DNA from: an uncultured Lachnospiraceae bacterium
GTDB taxonomy: Bacteria; Bacillota; Clostridia; Lachnospirales; Lachnospiraceae
DNA length: 64,000 nucleotides
Assembly (NCBI GenBank): GCA_934293375.1
Contig: CAKQYS010000004.1
Location: 124,001 to 188,000, forward strand
Reading direction: 5' to 3'
The stretch's first letter is position 1, and each line of letters opens with the position of its first letter. This document shows, in pieces, positions 43,276 to 52,886 of the stretch. A program made the translations under genes and the position numbers. The notes beneath the pieces are model-generated. The model saw only the letters and a list, made by a program, of their open reading frames with translations, was not told the origin of the DNA and searched no databases.

Positions 43276-45099
43276 TTATTCGTCATGAAAAAACGCATAC
43301 ACTGCCTTCGCCACGGTGGCATTCATACCCGGTGCAGCAGCGAGCGTATCAATATCTGCACTCCGGATCGCAGAAATATCCTTAAAGCGCATCATCAACT
43401 GCTTTCTTCTGGCCGGACCGATGCCCGGAATATCGTCAAGAACGGAATGTACCTGTTCAGTGCTTCTTAACTGCTTATGGTATGTGATGGCAAAACGGTG
43501 TGCTTCATCCTGGATCCGGGTCACAAGATTAAAAGCTTCACTCCGGGCTGTAAAATCCACCTCCCGGTTCTGATAATAGAGTCCCCTCGTCCGGTGATTA
43601 TCATCCTTCACCATACCGACTACCGGCACATGCAGGTCTAGATGCTGTAGCACACGCAATGCCACATTGACCTGCCCCCGGCCACCATCCATCAGCAAAA
43701 GATCCGGCAGCCGGTCAAACCGCTCATCTGTAAACCGTCTGGTCAACACCTCTTCCATGCTCTTATAATCATCCGGTCCGGTCACCGTCCGGAGTCTAAA
43801 TCGTCTGTAATCGTTTCGTTTTGCCTTTCCGTTTTCAAAGACAACCATCGAAGCCACAGCCTGTGCACCACTGATGTTGGAGATATCAAACGCCTCCATC
43901 CGGCAAAGATTCCGAAGTCCTGTCAGCCGTTCAATCTCATGCACCGCACCAATCGTTCTGGCTTCCTCCCGCTTCATCTTTTCAAGATCCTGGCTTAAGA
44001 CAAGCTTCGCATTCTCCTTCGCAAGCAGCATCAGTTTATGCTTCTCTCCACGCTGTGGCACCAGCAGACTGACCTTATGTCCCTGCCTCTTAGAAAGCCA
44101 GCTTTCGATGACCTCCCGCTCTGCAATATCCTCCTCCAGCAGAATCTCATGTGGAAGATATGGTGTCCCCGCATAGTACTGTTTCATAAAAGCATTCAGG
44201 ATATCGGACGGGGTCTCCCCATCACTCCCGGTCATGTGAAAATGTTCCCGTCCAAGAATTTTTCCCTGTCTGACAAAAAATGCCGATACCACCACATCCT
44301 TATCACTCATGGCAATCGCAATGACATCCCGGTCCTCTGCATCCGAATTCGTGATACGCTGTCTGCCTGTCACATGCTTCACACTCTCTATGAGATCTCT
44401 GTATTCTGCAGCTCTTTCAAAATCCAATAAAGCTGCCGCATCCTGCATCTGCTGTTCTAAATCTTTTAGCACCGGCTTAAATTCACCACCTAAAAAATCC
44501 AAAGCAGCTTTCACATGTTGTCCGTACTCTTCCTCACTGATGTATCCCTGACACGGTGCCTGGCACTGATGGATCTGATAATAAAGGCACGGCCGATCCT
44601 TGCCGATATCTTTCGGCAGATTCCGATTGCACGAGCGCAAGTGATACAGCTTCTTCAACAGATCGATCGTATCCTTCACAGCCGCCGATGAGGTGAACGG
44701 TCCAAAATATTTGCTTTTGTCCCGTTTCATCCTTCTGGCGAACAAGATCCGTGGAAATGACTCCTCCACGGTTACCCGTATAAACGGATAGCTCTTATCA
44801 TCCTTGAGCATAGTATTATAGCGTGGTCTGTGTTCCTTGATCAGATTGTTCTCAAGCACCAGTGCTTCCAGCTCTGAATCTGTGATAATATACTCAAAAT
44901 ATGCGATACGGGACACCATCTTCTCGATCTTTGGTGTCCGTGTCCGGCTTGCCTGAAAATACTGGCTGACCCGGTTTTTCAGATTGATCGCCTTTCCAAC
45001 ATAGATAATCTCATCATTTCTGCTGTGCATCAGATAGACACCCGGCTGTTTGGGCAGTTTTTTTAATTCTTCTGCAAGGTTGAAATCTTCCCTGTTCAT
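43276..45099 (-). CDS. uvrC: Excinuclease ABC subunit C
   Basis: The 607-residue nucleotide-excision-repair endonuclease has an N-terminal GIY-YIG domain ([20 protein letters not shown]), a UvrB-binding UVR segment ([22 protein letters not shown]), a central Cys cluster (CNRNLPKD...[13 protein letters not shown]), an RNase H-like endonuclease domain ([31 protein letters not shown]), and tandem helix-hairpin-helix motifs at the end. Length is normal. Confidence 0.97.
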   Translation of the reverse strand: MNREDFNLAEELKKLPKQPGVYLMHSRNDEIIYVGKAINLKNRVSQYFQASRTRTPKIEKMVSRIAYFEYIITDSELEALVLENNLIKEHRPRYNTMLKDDKSYPFIRVTVEESFPRILFARRMKRDKSKYFGPFTSSAAVKDTIDLLKKLYHLRSCNRNLPKDIGKDRPCLYYQIHQCQAPCQGYISEEEYGQHVKAALDFLGGEFKPVLKDLEQQMQDAAALLDFERAAEYRDLIESVKHVTGRQRITNSDAEDRDVIAIAMSDKDVVVSAFFVRQGKILGREHFHMTGSDGETPSDILNAFMKQYYAGTPYLPHEILLEEDIAEREVIESWLSKRQGHKVSLLVPQRGEKHKLMLLAKENAKLVLSQDLEKMKREEARTIGAVHEIERLTGLRNLCRMEAFDISNISGAQAVASMVVFENGKAKRNDYRRFRLRTVTGPDDYKSMEEVLTRRFTDERFDRLPDLLLMDGGRGQVNVALRVLQHLDLHVPVVGMVKDDNHRTRGLYYQNREVDFTARSEAFNLVTRIQDEAHRFAITYHKQLRSTEQVHSVLDDIPGIGPARRKQLMMRFKDISAIRSADIDTLAAAPGMNATVAKAVYAFFHDE

Positions 45100-45196
45100 A
45101 TATATTCTAACCTCTTCCTATCTGATTGATCCTATTTATCAATTTCATTATATCATCTCGCCTGCACTTAATAAATACTTTTTCTGGCTCGCAAAA

Positions 45197-45227
45197 AACA
45201 GCTGCAGGGTTATAACCTCCAGCTGTT
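45197..45227 (-). terminator. Terminator after the cytidylate-kinase-like gene
   Basis: Stem AACAGCTG (45197-45204) with CAGCTGTT (45220-45227), plus inner AGG/CCT, followed on the minus strand by TTTTTTGCG. Confidence 0.8.
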
Positions 45228-45233
45228 CCTTTC

Positions 45234-45854
45234 TTATTGAAATCTAATTTTAATATATGACTGAATCTCTTCCACGCATTTCCGGAATCCCAGCTTACCG
45301 CTGTCAAGACACAGATCGTAATTTCTCGCATCCTCCCAATTGTGTCCTGTATAATACTTATAAAAGTCACCCCGATACCGGTCAGTTTTCTCGATGTACT
45401 TCTGCATTTCTTTCTCTGTCATGCTGTGGCGTTCCATCGCACGTGCCAGGCAGAAATCCTGATCTGCATGTACAAACACACTGACAACATTTGGATAATC
45501 CCTCAACACATAATCCGCACATCGCCCAATGATGACACAGGATTCCTTGTCTGCCAGCTCCTTGATCACCTTTGCCTGATAGTTAAACAAATTATCATCT
45601 GATACAAAATCATTGCTCTCCGGTGGCAGAAGCTCCCCGGAATATGGTCTTGATAACTGACGAAACCACCCGGCATGCTTCAATTTCTCATCTGACATAC
45701 CAAACAGGCGCTCATTGATCCCACTGTCTTCGGAAGCCATGCGAAGGATCTCACGGCTGTAACAGTTCACACCCATTTCGTTTGCCAGCATGGCAGCAAT
45801 CGTCTTACCACCACTACCATACTGTCTTGCTACTGTAATGACTACATTCTCCAT
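45234..45854 (-). CDS. Cytidylate kinase-like P-loop protein
   Basis: I start at ATG 45854 (206 residues, AGGGGGT upstream), which removes the overlap with livF. Near the N-terminus TVARQYGSGGKTIAAMLA is a P-loop of cytidylate kinase-like type, and SCVIIGRCADYVLRD and RAMERHSMTEKEMQKYIEKTDRYR fit the same family. Substrate is not known; these proteins are common in clostridia and are not the true Cmk. It follows livF by 13 bases. Confidence 0.85.
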   Translation of the reverse strand: MENVVITVARQYGSGGKTIAAMLANEMGVNCYSREILRMASEDSGINERLFGMSDEKLKHAGWFRQLSRPYSGELLPPESNDFVSDDNLFNYQAKVIKELADKESCVIIGRCADYVLRDYPNVVSVFVHADQDFCLARAMERHSMTEKEMQKYIEKTDRYRGDFYKYYTGHNWEDARNYDLCLDSGKLGFRKCVEEIQSYIKIRFQ

Positions 45855-45867
45855 AATACCATACCCC

Positions 45868-46578
45868 CTATTCTCCAAGATATGCCTTGCGGATCGCATC
45901 ATCCTCTAACAGCTCACTTGCCTTGCCTTCCGTAACAATTCTTCCGGTCTCCAACACATACGCTCTATCTGCAATAGAAAGTGCTTTTTTAGCATTCTGC
46001 TCCACAAGCAGTACCGTTGTGCCGCTCTTGCTGACCGACCGGATAATATCAAAGATCTCATTGACAAGAATCGGCGACAGACCCATCGACGGTTCATCCA
46101 TCAATATGATCTTTGGCTTCGACATCAGTGCCCGGCCCATTGCCAGCATTTGCTGTTCGCCGCCGGACAGGGTTCCTGCCATCTGATTTCTTCTCTCCTT
46201 CAGACGTGGGAATCTGTCATACACATTGGTAAGACTCTCCTCTATCTCTGACTTGCTCGTTCTTGTATACGCTCCCATCTTCAGATTTTCATACACGGAT
46301 AATTCAGCAAATACGCGTCTGCCCTCCGGTACATGTGCCATCCCCATGGATACGATCTTGTGCGGTGCAATCTTCGTCAGATCCTTTCCATCAAATATCA
46401 CACTGCCGCTCTTTGCAGGATGCAGACCCGTGATCGTGTGAAGCGTTGTTGTCTTACCGGCACCATTGGCACCGATCAGGGCGATTACCTCACCCTCGTT
46501 GACCTCGAAGGAAATTCCTTTGAGTGCCTGAATCATACCATAATATACATTCAGATTCTTTACTTCAAGCATTGCCAT
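45868..46578 (-). CDS. livF: Branched-chain amino acid ABC transporter ATP-binding protein LivF
   Basis: The 236-residue ATPase has Walker A GANGAGKTTT, signature LSGGEQQMLAMGRAL and Walker B IILMDEPSMGLSP. The MGLSP continuation is characteristic of LivF. It powers import with LivG. The start 46578 follows a GGAGGAA site. Confidence 0.95.
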   Translation of the reverse strand: MAMLEVKNLNVYYGMIQALKGISFEVNEGEVIALIGANGAGKTTTLHTITGLHPAKSGSVIFDGKDLTKIAPHKIVSMGMAHVPEGRRVFAELSVYENLKMGAYTRTSKSEIEESLTNVYDRFPRLKERRNQMAGTLSGGEQQMLAMGRALMSKPKIILMDEPSMGLSPILVNEIFDIIRSVSKSGTTVLLVEQNAKKALSIADRAYVLETGRIVTEGKASELLEDDAIRKAYLGE

Positions 46579-46591
46579 AAGTTATTTCCTC

Positions 46592-47353
46592 CTATTCTCC
46601 AAGATATGCAGTGATAACCTGCGGGTTTGACAATACCTCACCCGTCTGACCACTCGCAAGCACTTCACCAAAGTTTAATACGGTCAATTCCTCACAAATA
46701 CCGCCAACCAGTTTCATATCATGCTCGATCAACAAAATGGTCACATCAAATTCCTTTCGAACAAACCGGATCATATCCATCAGATCCCCTGTCTCATTCG
46801 GATTCATACCGGCTGCCGGTTCGTCTAACAACAGAAGCTTTGGCTCTGTTGCCAAAGCTCTGGCAATCTCCAGCTTACGCTGCTGACCATATGGCAGATT
46901 TGATGCTAACTGGTCTGCAACCCCCTCCAGCTCAAAGACGGAAAGCAGCTCCATTGCCTTTTCATTCATCTCTTTCTCTACCTTAAAGTACTTTGGCAGA
47001 CGAAGAATGCCTGTAGCAGCAGAATATGCATAGTGATTATGAAGACCTGCTTTTACATTATCCAACACTGTCAGTTTATCAAATAATCTGATATTCTGGA
47101 AGGTTCTGGCAATTCCCGCCTTATTAATCTCTGTGATACTTCTGCCTGTGATATCCTGTCCATCCAGGACCACCTTTCCGGCATCCGGCTTATATACTCC
47201 CGTCAGCAAGTTAAAGATTGTCGTTTTCCCGGCACCATTAGGTCCGATCAATCCATACAGTGCGCCTTTCTTGATTGTGATATCTACTGCATTTACCGCA
47301 CGCAGACCGCCAAAGGAAATCCCAAGATTCGTTACTTCTAATATATTACTCAT
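46592..47353 (-). CDS. livG: Branched-chain amino acid ABC transporter ATP-binding protein LivG
   Basis: I start at ATG 47353 (253 residues; AGGAGG upstream), overlapping livM by eight bases. Walker A GPNGAGKTT, signature LPYGQQRKLEIARAL and LLLDEPAAGMNP are LivG-type. It pairs with LivF at the membrane. Confidence 0.95.
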   Translation of the reverse strand: MSNILEVTNLGISFGGLRAVNAVDITIKKGALYGLIGPNGAGKTTIFNLLTGVYKPDAGKVVLDGQDITGRSITEINKAGIARTFQNIRLFDKLTVLDNVKAGLHNHYAYSAATGILRLPKYFKVEKEMNEKAMELLSVFELEGVADQLASNLPYGQQRKLEIARALATEPKLLLLDEPAAGMNPNETGDLMDMIRFVRKEFDVTILLIEHDMKLVGGICEELTVLNFGEVLASGQTGEVLSNPQVITAYLGE

Positions 47354-48413
47354 GATCTTCAGCCTCCTTTTTCTTCTTTCCAAAGAAAAGGTACTTTTCT
47401 CTCCATTCAATTGCCTTTGGAGCCCAGTTAAACAACATCATTATAATCAGAACGATCGCATAAATCAGCATACGATAATCCGATAAACCACGAAGCAGCT
47501 CCGGCAGTACCGTCAGGATCACTGCAGCGATCACGGAACCTCTGATGCTTCCGATTCCACCTAATACAACAAATACCAGAATGGTAATAGACATGTTATA
47601 TCCAAAGTTATTGGTATTTGCTGTCAGGGTCGACAGGTTATGTGCATACAAAACACCTGCAGCACCTGCTAATGCTGCTGAGATCGTAAATGCCATCAGC
47701 TTATACTTTGTGATATTGATACCGATCGACTCTGCCGCAATGCGGTTATCCCGGATTGCCATGATTGCACGACCGCTTCTGGAGTTTGTCAGATTCGTTA
47801 CGATCACCAATGTAATCAGGATGAGAATCGCTCCGATCAAAAATGTTGCATCCTTTGGTGTTCCTGTAATACCCTGAGGACCATTTACGATCACCTCTCC
47901 GTCTGCTGCCATATTCAGCGATAATGCATCCTTTGTAGAAAAATGGAATCCATCTGCATCTTTTCCGATATAAAGAACATTCACAGCATTCTTAATGATC
48001 TCACCAAATGCCAGTGTTACGATTGCAAGATAATCACCCTTTAAACGAAGAACCGGAATTCCGATCATAAATCCGAAGATCGCTGCTACTGCAATTCCAA
48101 TAAGCATGGCAATCAGAAATCTAAGCCAGTCTGTCGTGATCACATTTCTCATGCATTTTGAGAAAAATGCACTGGAAAATGCACCCACACACATGAATCC
48201 GGCATGCCCAAGGCTCAGCTCTCCTAAAATGCCAACAACAAGATTTAAGGAAACCGCCAGTATGATATATGTACATAATGGGATCATCAGTCCACTCATC
48301 AGACTGGAGATTGCTCCGGCGTTGATCAGCAGCTGCATGACAATATATGCTACGATCACCATTCCATATGTGATCAGATTGCTCTTTGTCTGTTTATTCA
48401 TTTTCTTCAGCAT
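47346..48413 (-). CDS. livM: Branched-chain amino acid ABC transporter permease LivM
   Basis: Start taken at ATG 48413 (355 residues; AGGTGG upstream); GTG 48422 is also possible. The protein has about nine membrane helices and the LivM motif pattern (LSLGHAGFMCVGAF, LRLKGDYLAIVTLAFGEI, VLGGIGSIRGSVIAA). A Lys/Glu-rich tail is cytoplasmic. It forms the channel with LivH. Confidence 0.94.
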   Translation of the reverse strand: MLKKMNKQTKSNLITYGMVIVAYIVMQLLINAGAISSLMSGLMIPLCTYIILAVSLNLVVGILGELSLGHAGFMCVGAFSSAFFSKCMRNVITTDWLRFLIAMLIGIAVAAIFGFMIGIPVLRLKGDYLAIVTLAFGEIIKNAVNVLYIGKDADGFHFSTKDALSLNMAADGEVIVNGPQGITGTPKDATFLIGAILILITLVIVTNLTNSRSGRAIMAIRDNRIAAESIGINITKYKLMAFTISAALAGAAGVLYAHNLSTLTANTNNFGYNMSITILVFVVLGGIGSIRGSVIAAVILTVLPELLRGLSDYRMLIYAIVLIIMMLFNWAPKAIEWREKYLFFGKKKKEAEDHE

Positions 48414-48422
48414 CCCAACCAC

Positions 48423-49307
48423 CTACACTTTCTCACGGATATTCTTGCCAAGCAGACCTGATGGTTTTACGAGAAGCACCAGGATCAGCACTGCAAACAC
48501 AAGTGCATCTGCCATTTGGGAAGAAATATACGCACGACCTAATATCTCAATGATACCTAACAGTAATCCACCGATAAATGCACCGGGGATGGAACCGATA
48601 CCGCCAAATACCGCAGCTACGAAAGCCTTGATACCGGGCATCGCACCCGTATACGGTGTCAGGCTCGGATATGCAGAACAAAGCAACACACCTGCGATTG
48701 CAGCAAGTCCGGAACCGATCGCAAAAGTAAGGGCGATCGTTGCATTGACATTGATACCCATCAGCTGTGCCGCACCTTTATCCTCAGACACCGCACGCAT
48801 TGCCTGCCCCGGCTTTGTCTTCTGTACAAACAACATCAAAACAACCATGATCACTACACAACTCGCAATGGTAATGATCGTCTCTCCCGAAATCTTTAAT
48901 GCCCCATTTGCCAGGCTGACACCCTTCCAGGTGATCACCGTTGGAAATGACTGTGCATTTGCACCAAACACCAAAAGTGCCACATTCTGCAAAAGATAGC
49001 TGACTCCAATGGCTGTGATCAATACCGCAAGTGATGACGATGCATTTCGAAGCGGCTTATATGCAACCCGTTCGATCAGCATACCAAGCAGTGTACATAC
49101 AACAACTGCAATCAATACAGCGAGGATCGGTGAAAGTCCGGTCTGTGTCACTGAAAGTAATGCAATGTATGCACCGATCATAATAACATCCCCATGGGCA
49201 AAATTTAACATTTTCGCGATACCGTAAACCATCGTATATCCAAGTGCTATGATCGCATATACACTTCCGAGGCTTACACCATTTATCAAATATGTTATAA
49301 AGCTCAT
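48423..49307 (-). CDS. livH: Branched-chain amino acid ABC transporter permease LivH
   Basis: I start at ATG 49307 (294 residues), which gives better spacing from AGAGGGA than ATG 49313. About eight membrane helices; family motifs are LGYTMVYGIAKMLNFAHGD near the N-terminus and AVFGGIGSIPGAFIGG. It lies between the binding protein and livM. Confidence 0.95.
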   Translation of the reverse strand: MSFITYLINGVSLGSVYAIIALGYTMVYGIAKMLNFAHGDVIMIGAYIALLSVTQTGLSPILAVLIAVVVCTLLGMLIERVAYKPLRNASSSLAVLITAIGVSYLLQNVALLVFGANAQSFPTVITWKGVSLANGALKISGETIITIASCVVIMVVLMLFVQKTKPGQAMRAVSEDKGAAQLMGINVNATIALTFAIGSGLAAIAGVLLCSAYPSLTPYTGAMPGIKAFVAAVFGGIGSIPGAFIGGLLLGIIEILGRAYISSQMADALVFAVLILVLLVKPSGLLGKNIREKV

Positions 49308-49381
49308 ATACATTCCCTCTCTACTAAATCAGGCAGCATGACAACCGCCACGCCGCCTGATAAAAATCAATATGATATAGA

Positions 49382-50554
49382 TTACTCTGCCTGCATCAGC
49401 TCGTACTTACCACTTTTGATCACTACGACTGTAGGATCCTTGGAAGGCTCACCGTCTTCCGACCATGTGATATTCTGACCTGTCAGTCCATTGACTGAAA
49501 TCTCTGTCATCGTCTTCTTCATTGCATCGCTGATCGCTGATACATCCTGATCCGGTGTAATACCTGCCTTTTCGATTGCAGTCTTGATAGCATATACACA
49601 GTCATATGCATCTGCCGCAAACTGGATCGGTGTATCATTGAACTTCTCCTTGAATGCCTTTACAAATGTCTGTGTTGTATCATCCTGTGCATCCGCTGTA
49701 AATGGTGTTAAGAACATTAAGTTCTCGGCAAGGCTTGCATCAAATCCATCCAACGCAAGAATACCATCCATACCATCGCAGCCAAAGAATGACGGAGTAA
49801 AGTCCATCTTCTTAGCCTGTGCAAGAATCAGGGATGTCTCCTGATAGTAAATAGGTAAGAATACCATCTCTGCACCTGCGTCCTTTGCCTTCTGAAGCTG
49901 TACCGTAAAGTCTGACTTGCTGTCAGCGGTAAATGCTTCCGCTGCAACTACCTCTAAGCCCTTTGCCTTTGCTTCTGTTGCAAATGCCTGATAGATGCCT
50001 GATGAATATACATCTGAACTGTTGTAAATGACCGCGATCTTGGATGCAAGGCTGTGATCTGCTATGTAATCTGCAGAAGCACTACCCTGACTCGGGTCTG
50101 AGAAACACATACGGAATGCGTTATCATACTGGATACTCTCCAACGCTGTTGCGGATGGTGTCAGCTGGAACATATTGTCTGCATGTGTCTGCTCAACCAC
50201 ACCGGTACATGGAGTAGATGTTACTGTACCGACTAAGAACTGCATACCCCAGTCCTTCAATGTATTGTATGCATTCACAGCCTTTTCTGTATCGTTCTGA
50301 TCATCCTCAAACTGATACTCGATCTTCTTGCCATTGATACCACCAGCCTCGTTTATCTCATCCACAGCCAGCTGAATACCATTCTTTACGGCTGTACCGT
50401 ACACGGCTGCATCACCTGTTGTAGGTCCGATACCACCGATCTTATAGGTGTCTGAACTGCCTGCTGTTTTCTTTCCACTGCCACATGCTGTAAATGATGC
50501 CATCATCATTGCTGCTGACAGGGCAAGACATAATGCCTTCTTAAACTTCTTCAT
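49382..50554 (-). CDS. Branched-chain amino acid-type ABC substrate-binding lipoprotein
   Basis: The 390-residue protein has a lipoprotein signal peptide with lipobox FTAC (Cys about 24) followed by a type I periplasmic-binding fold of the Leu/Ile/Val family (IGGIGPTTGDAAVYG, GINGKKIEYQFEDDQND, AVIYNSSDVYSSG). It delivers a hydrophobic amino acid or related ligand to LivHMGF; the ligand is not certain. The start has GGAGGGAAG upstream. Confidence 0.95.
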   Translation of the reverse strand: MKKFKKALCLALSAAMMMASFTACGSGKKTAGSSDTYKIGGIGPTTGDAAVYGTAVKNGIQLAVDEINEAGGINGKKIEYQFEDDQNDTEKAVNAYNTLKDWGMQFLVGTVTSTPCTGVVEQTHADNMFQLTPSATALESIQYDNAFRMCFSDPSQGSASADYIADHSLASKIAVIYNSSDVYSSGIYQAFATEAKAKGLEVVAAEAFTADSKSDFTVQLQKAKDAGAEMVFLPIYYQETSLILAQAKKMDFTPSFFGCDGMDGILALDGFDASLAENLMFLTPFTADAQDDTTQTFVKAFKEKFNDTPIQFAADAYDCVYAIKTAIEKAGITPDQDVSAISDAMKKTMTEISVNGLTGQNITWSEDGEPSKDPTVVVIKSGKYELMQAE

Positions 50555-50598
50555 AATACTTCCCTCCTGGAATCATTAAATATTAAACCCTAATAGCC

Positions 50599-50632
50599 AT
50601 TATACGATACCCTAGAATGCAGTTTTTGTCAA
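50599..50632 (-). promoter_or_regulatory. Promoter of the liv operon
   Basis: A perfect TTGACA (50632-50627) on the minus strand, followed after 17 bp by TATCGT (50609-50604); a perfect TATAAT overlaps it at 50604-50599 but at a 22-bp spacing. The leader to the start codon is short (about 40 bases) with no T-box or riboswitch. Confidence 0.6.
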
Positions 50633-50675
50633 GAAACGATTCAATTCTGTGCATAATCCGTCAATCCCGCCAATA

Positions 50676-50942
50676 TTATCTAATATGAAAATCTCGCTCT
50701 TCCTCCACAAGCGGAATGGATCTGCACTCCATATTCTGTATATCAATATATCTATCACGATTCAATGTCACCAGCATCCTGTCGATCAAAGCCTCATCTC
50801 CCTGCACCTCCATACTGACCGAACCATCATACTCGTTCTCCACCCATCCTGTCAGTCCCAGTGCACCTGCTGCATGCCGGGCACGATATCGAAATCCAAC
50901 GCCCTGTACTCTTCCATAAAATGCAATCGCCTTTCGTATCAT
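50676..50942 (-). CDS. acyP: Acylphosphatase
   Basis: I start at ATG 50942 (88 residues), nine bases after AAGGA; ATG 50951 is possible. The catalytic Arg in GRVQGVGFRYRAR (P-loop-like cradle, about residues 11-23) and Asn in GWVENEYDGSV are present. It hydrolyses acyl-phosphates. Length is typical. Confidence 0.95.
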   Translation of the reverse strand: MIRKAIAFYGRVQGVGFRYRARHAAGALGLTGWVENEYDGSVSMEVQGDEALIDRMLVTLNRDRYIDIQNMECRSIPLVEEERDFHIR

Positions 50943-51022
50943 AGTACTCATTCCTTCCTTACCTTCGGTTCGATGTATGTTTTCGCTCATTTTACCACAT
51001 TTCCGGTGGGTGGGTGTCAGAC

Positions 51023-51060
51023 ATCGTTAAATATTTATAAACTTTTTATAAATTAACGAT
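51023..51060. repeat. Long AT-rich inverted repeat between divergent genes
   Basis: Arms ATCGTTA-aat-ATTTATAA (51023-51040) and TTATAAAT-TAACGAT (51046-51060) form a 15-bp stem with a 3-nt bulge and a 5-nt loop. G-rich and C-rich stretches flank it. It lies upstream of both acyP and the HD-GYP gene. Confidence 0.65.
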
Positions 51061-51149
51061 CCCCCACACCTTGCACTTTCCTTATCTCATGTTTTATGCT
51101 ATTTTATATGTGGAAATGAAAAACAATGTATACAAAGGAGCAGGGCTGC

Positions 51150-52856
51150 ATGCATACACTTATGATGGCAATTGAATATATCAGTATCGTGATGCTGGTG
51201 TTCGAAATTATTTATGTCATTCGACAGAAGGGATCTTACATGCAGAATCTGATGCTCCTGATGCTGATTTCGGTTCTTGTCAATCTTGTCGGATATCTGT
51301 TCGAACTCAATTCAACAGATCTCAACACAGCATTGCTCAGTGTCAAATTCGCATACCTTGGTAAGCCTTATATTTCACTCAGTCTGTTCTTCTTTGCCAT
51401 TGCGTTCTGCAAGGTCAGGTTATCCAATGTGATCAAATACATTTTGATCACATTGCATCTGCTCATCACTGCACTGGTTCTGACATGTGATATGCATACT
51501 TGGTATTACACTTCTATTACCTATATGTATTCCGGCGGTTATTCCCACCTTGTTTTAGGTCACGGTGTATTTTATTATGTATTCATAGCACTTATGCTGA
51601 TCTATTTTATTGTGATTGCCGTGATCGGCATCAAAAAAATTCACACAACAAAGGACTGGCTTGTCAAACGACAAATGTTCATCTGCATTGCAATGGTAGC
51701 CATCTGCCTGATCGCATTTATGCTGTTTCTTTCCGGTATTACCGGTGGTTACGACACCACAGTTCCGGCATATTTTATCTGTGTACAGATGCTTGTCCTG
51801 TTAATGGTACACTACCGGTTGTTCAACACCCTGTCCTTTGCCAAGGACGATGCAACAGACCGTCTTCCGGAAGGTCTGATCGTGTTCGACAACGATAATG
51901 AGATTTCTTATATGAATCACAATGCAGCGCTCGTCAAATCCTATGTAGAGGACAGATATCAGAGACCTTTTTTTGATATCCTGACAGAATTTACCAGAGA
52001 CAATACGCATCTTATTGTAGAACATGGCTCCTTATTTATCGGAGAACGAAGTGATTATCATACCGCAAATGACGCAGACAACAGCGTGTATCATATCGCC
52101 GGCAGACCGATCATACGAAAGGGACGCCCCTATGGCAATGTATTTCTGATCAGCGATGAAACAGACAGCTTTTATTACACCCATCGGTTGGAGTCCGAAG
52201 TTTCAACCAAAACACATGAAATCATAGAAATGCAGCGTTCGATCATCGGAAGCTTTGCTGCCATGATCGAGGCAAGAGACGGCATTACCGGTCTGCATAT
52301 TAAAAACACAAGCAATTTTGTGAAGATTCTGACCCATGCCATGCAGCAATCTCCAAAATACAAGGAGATCATGACAAACGATTATGCACAAATGATCACG
52401 GCAGCAGCACGATTGCACGATATCGGCAAAATCTCTGTGCCGGACTATGTACTGCAAAAGCCCGGTAAACTCTCCGATGAAGAATTTGAGATCATGAAAA
52501 AACACCCGGCAGAAGGTGCCAGGATCATCAAAGAAACACTTGGCAAATTGGAAAATGACGACTATGTACAGATTGCATACGATATGGCATACTATCATCA
52601 CGAAAAATTTGCCGGTGGTGGTTATCCTTGCAATCTGTGCGGTAAAGACATTCCTCTCCCGGCAAGGATCATGGCGATCTGCGATGTCTACGATGCACTA
52701 CGCTCCAAGCGGCACTACAAAGACGGATTCTCAGTTGAAAGAGCTGTTTCCATTATAAAGGAGAGCCGTGGAACCCATTTTGATCCGGATATCACGGATA
52801 TATTTTTACAGAACATAGATAACATGGAGGCCGTATTTATCCAGAATAAGGTCTGA
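51150..52856 (+). CDS. 7TM - PAS-like - HD-GYP signalling protein
   Basis: I start at ATG 51150 (568 residues), nine bases after AAAGGAG; ATG 51126 is unlikely. Seven membrane helices fill about residues 5-225 (histidine-kinase N-terminal 7TM type). A PAS-like region follows (RLPEGLIVFDNDNEISYMN, near 235-340). The HD-GYP domain occupies about 360-565: AARLHDIGKISVPD, HPAEGARII, and YHHEKFAGGGYP in place of HHExxDGxGYP. The expected activity is cyclic-di-GMP phosphodiesterase. It precedes the TAXI-GltS genes by 30 bases, so may share their transcript. Confidence 0.9.
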   Translation: MHTLMMAIEYISIVMLVFEIIYVIRQKGSYMQNLMLLMLISVLVNLVGYLFELNSTDLNTALLSVKFAYLGKPYISLSLFFFAIAFCKVRLSNVIKYILITLHLLITALVLTCDMHTWYYTSITYMYSGGYSHLVLGHGVFYYVFIALMLIYFIVIAVIGIKKIHTTKDWLVKRQMFICIAMVAICLIAFMLFLSGITGGYDTTVPAYFICVQMLVLLMVHYRLFNTLSFAKDDATDRLPEGLIVFDNDNEISYMNHNAALVKSYVEDRYQRPFFDILTEFTRDNTHLIVEHGSLFIGERSDYHTANDADNSVYHIAGRPIIRKGRPYGNVFLISDETDSFYYTHRLESEVSTKTHEIIEMQRSIIGSFAAMIEARDGITGLHIKNTSNFVKILTHAMQQSPKYKEIMTNDYAQMITAAARLHDIGKISVPDYVLQKPGKLSDEEFEIMKKHPAEGARIIKETLGKLENDDYVQIAYDMAYYHHEKFAGGGYPCNLCGKDIPLPARIMAICDVYDALRSKRHYKDGFSVERAVSIIKESRGTHFDPDITDIFLQNIDNMEAVFIQNKV

Positions 52857-52886
52857 TCCATCGATTTAAGAAAGGATGCTTGATCC

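Noticed and set aside
48106..48999. 297-residue plus-strand frame across livM and livH
   Set aside because: Antisense shadow spanning the junction of two clear permease genes.
50555..50640. T-box or riboswitch before the liv operon
   Set aside because: The leader is about 40 bases and shows no T-box sequence or terminator.
51005..51125. Cyclic-di-GMP riboswitch upstream of the HD-GYP gene
   Set aside because: The conserved aptamer elements are absent; only an inverted repeat is present.
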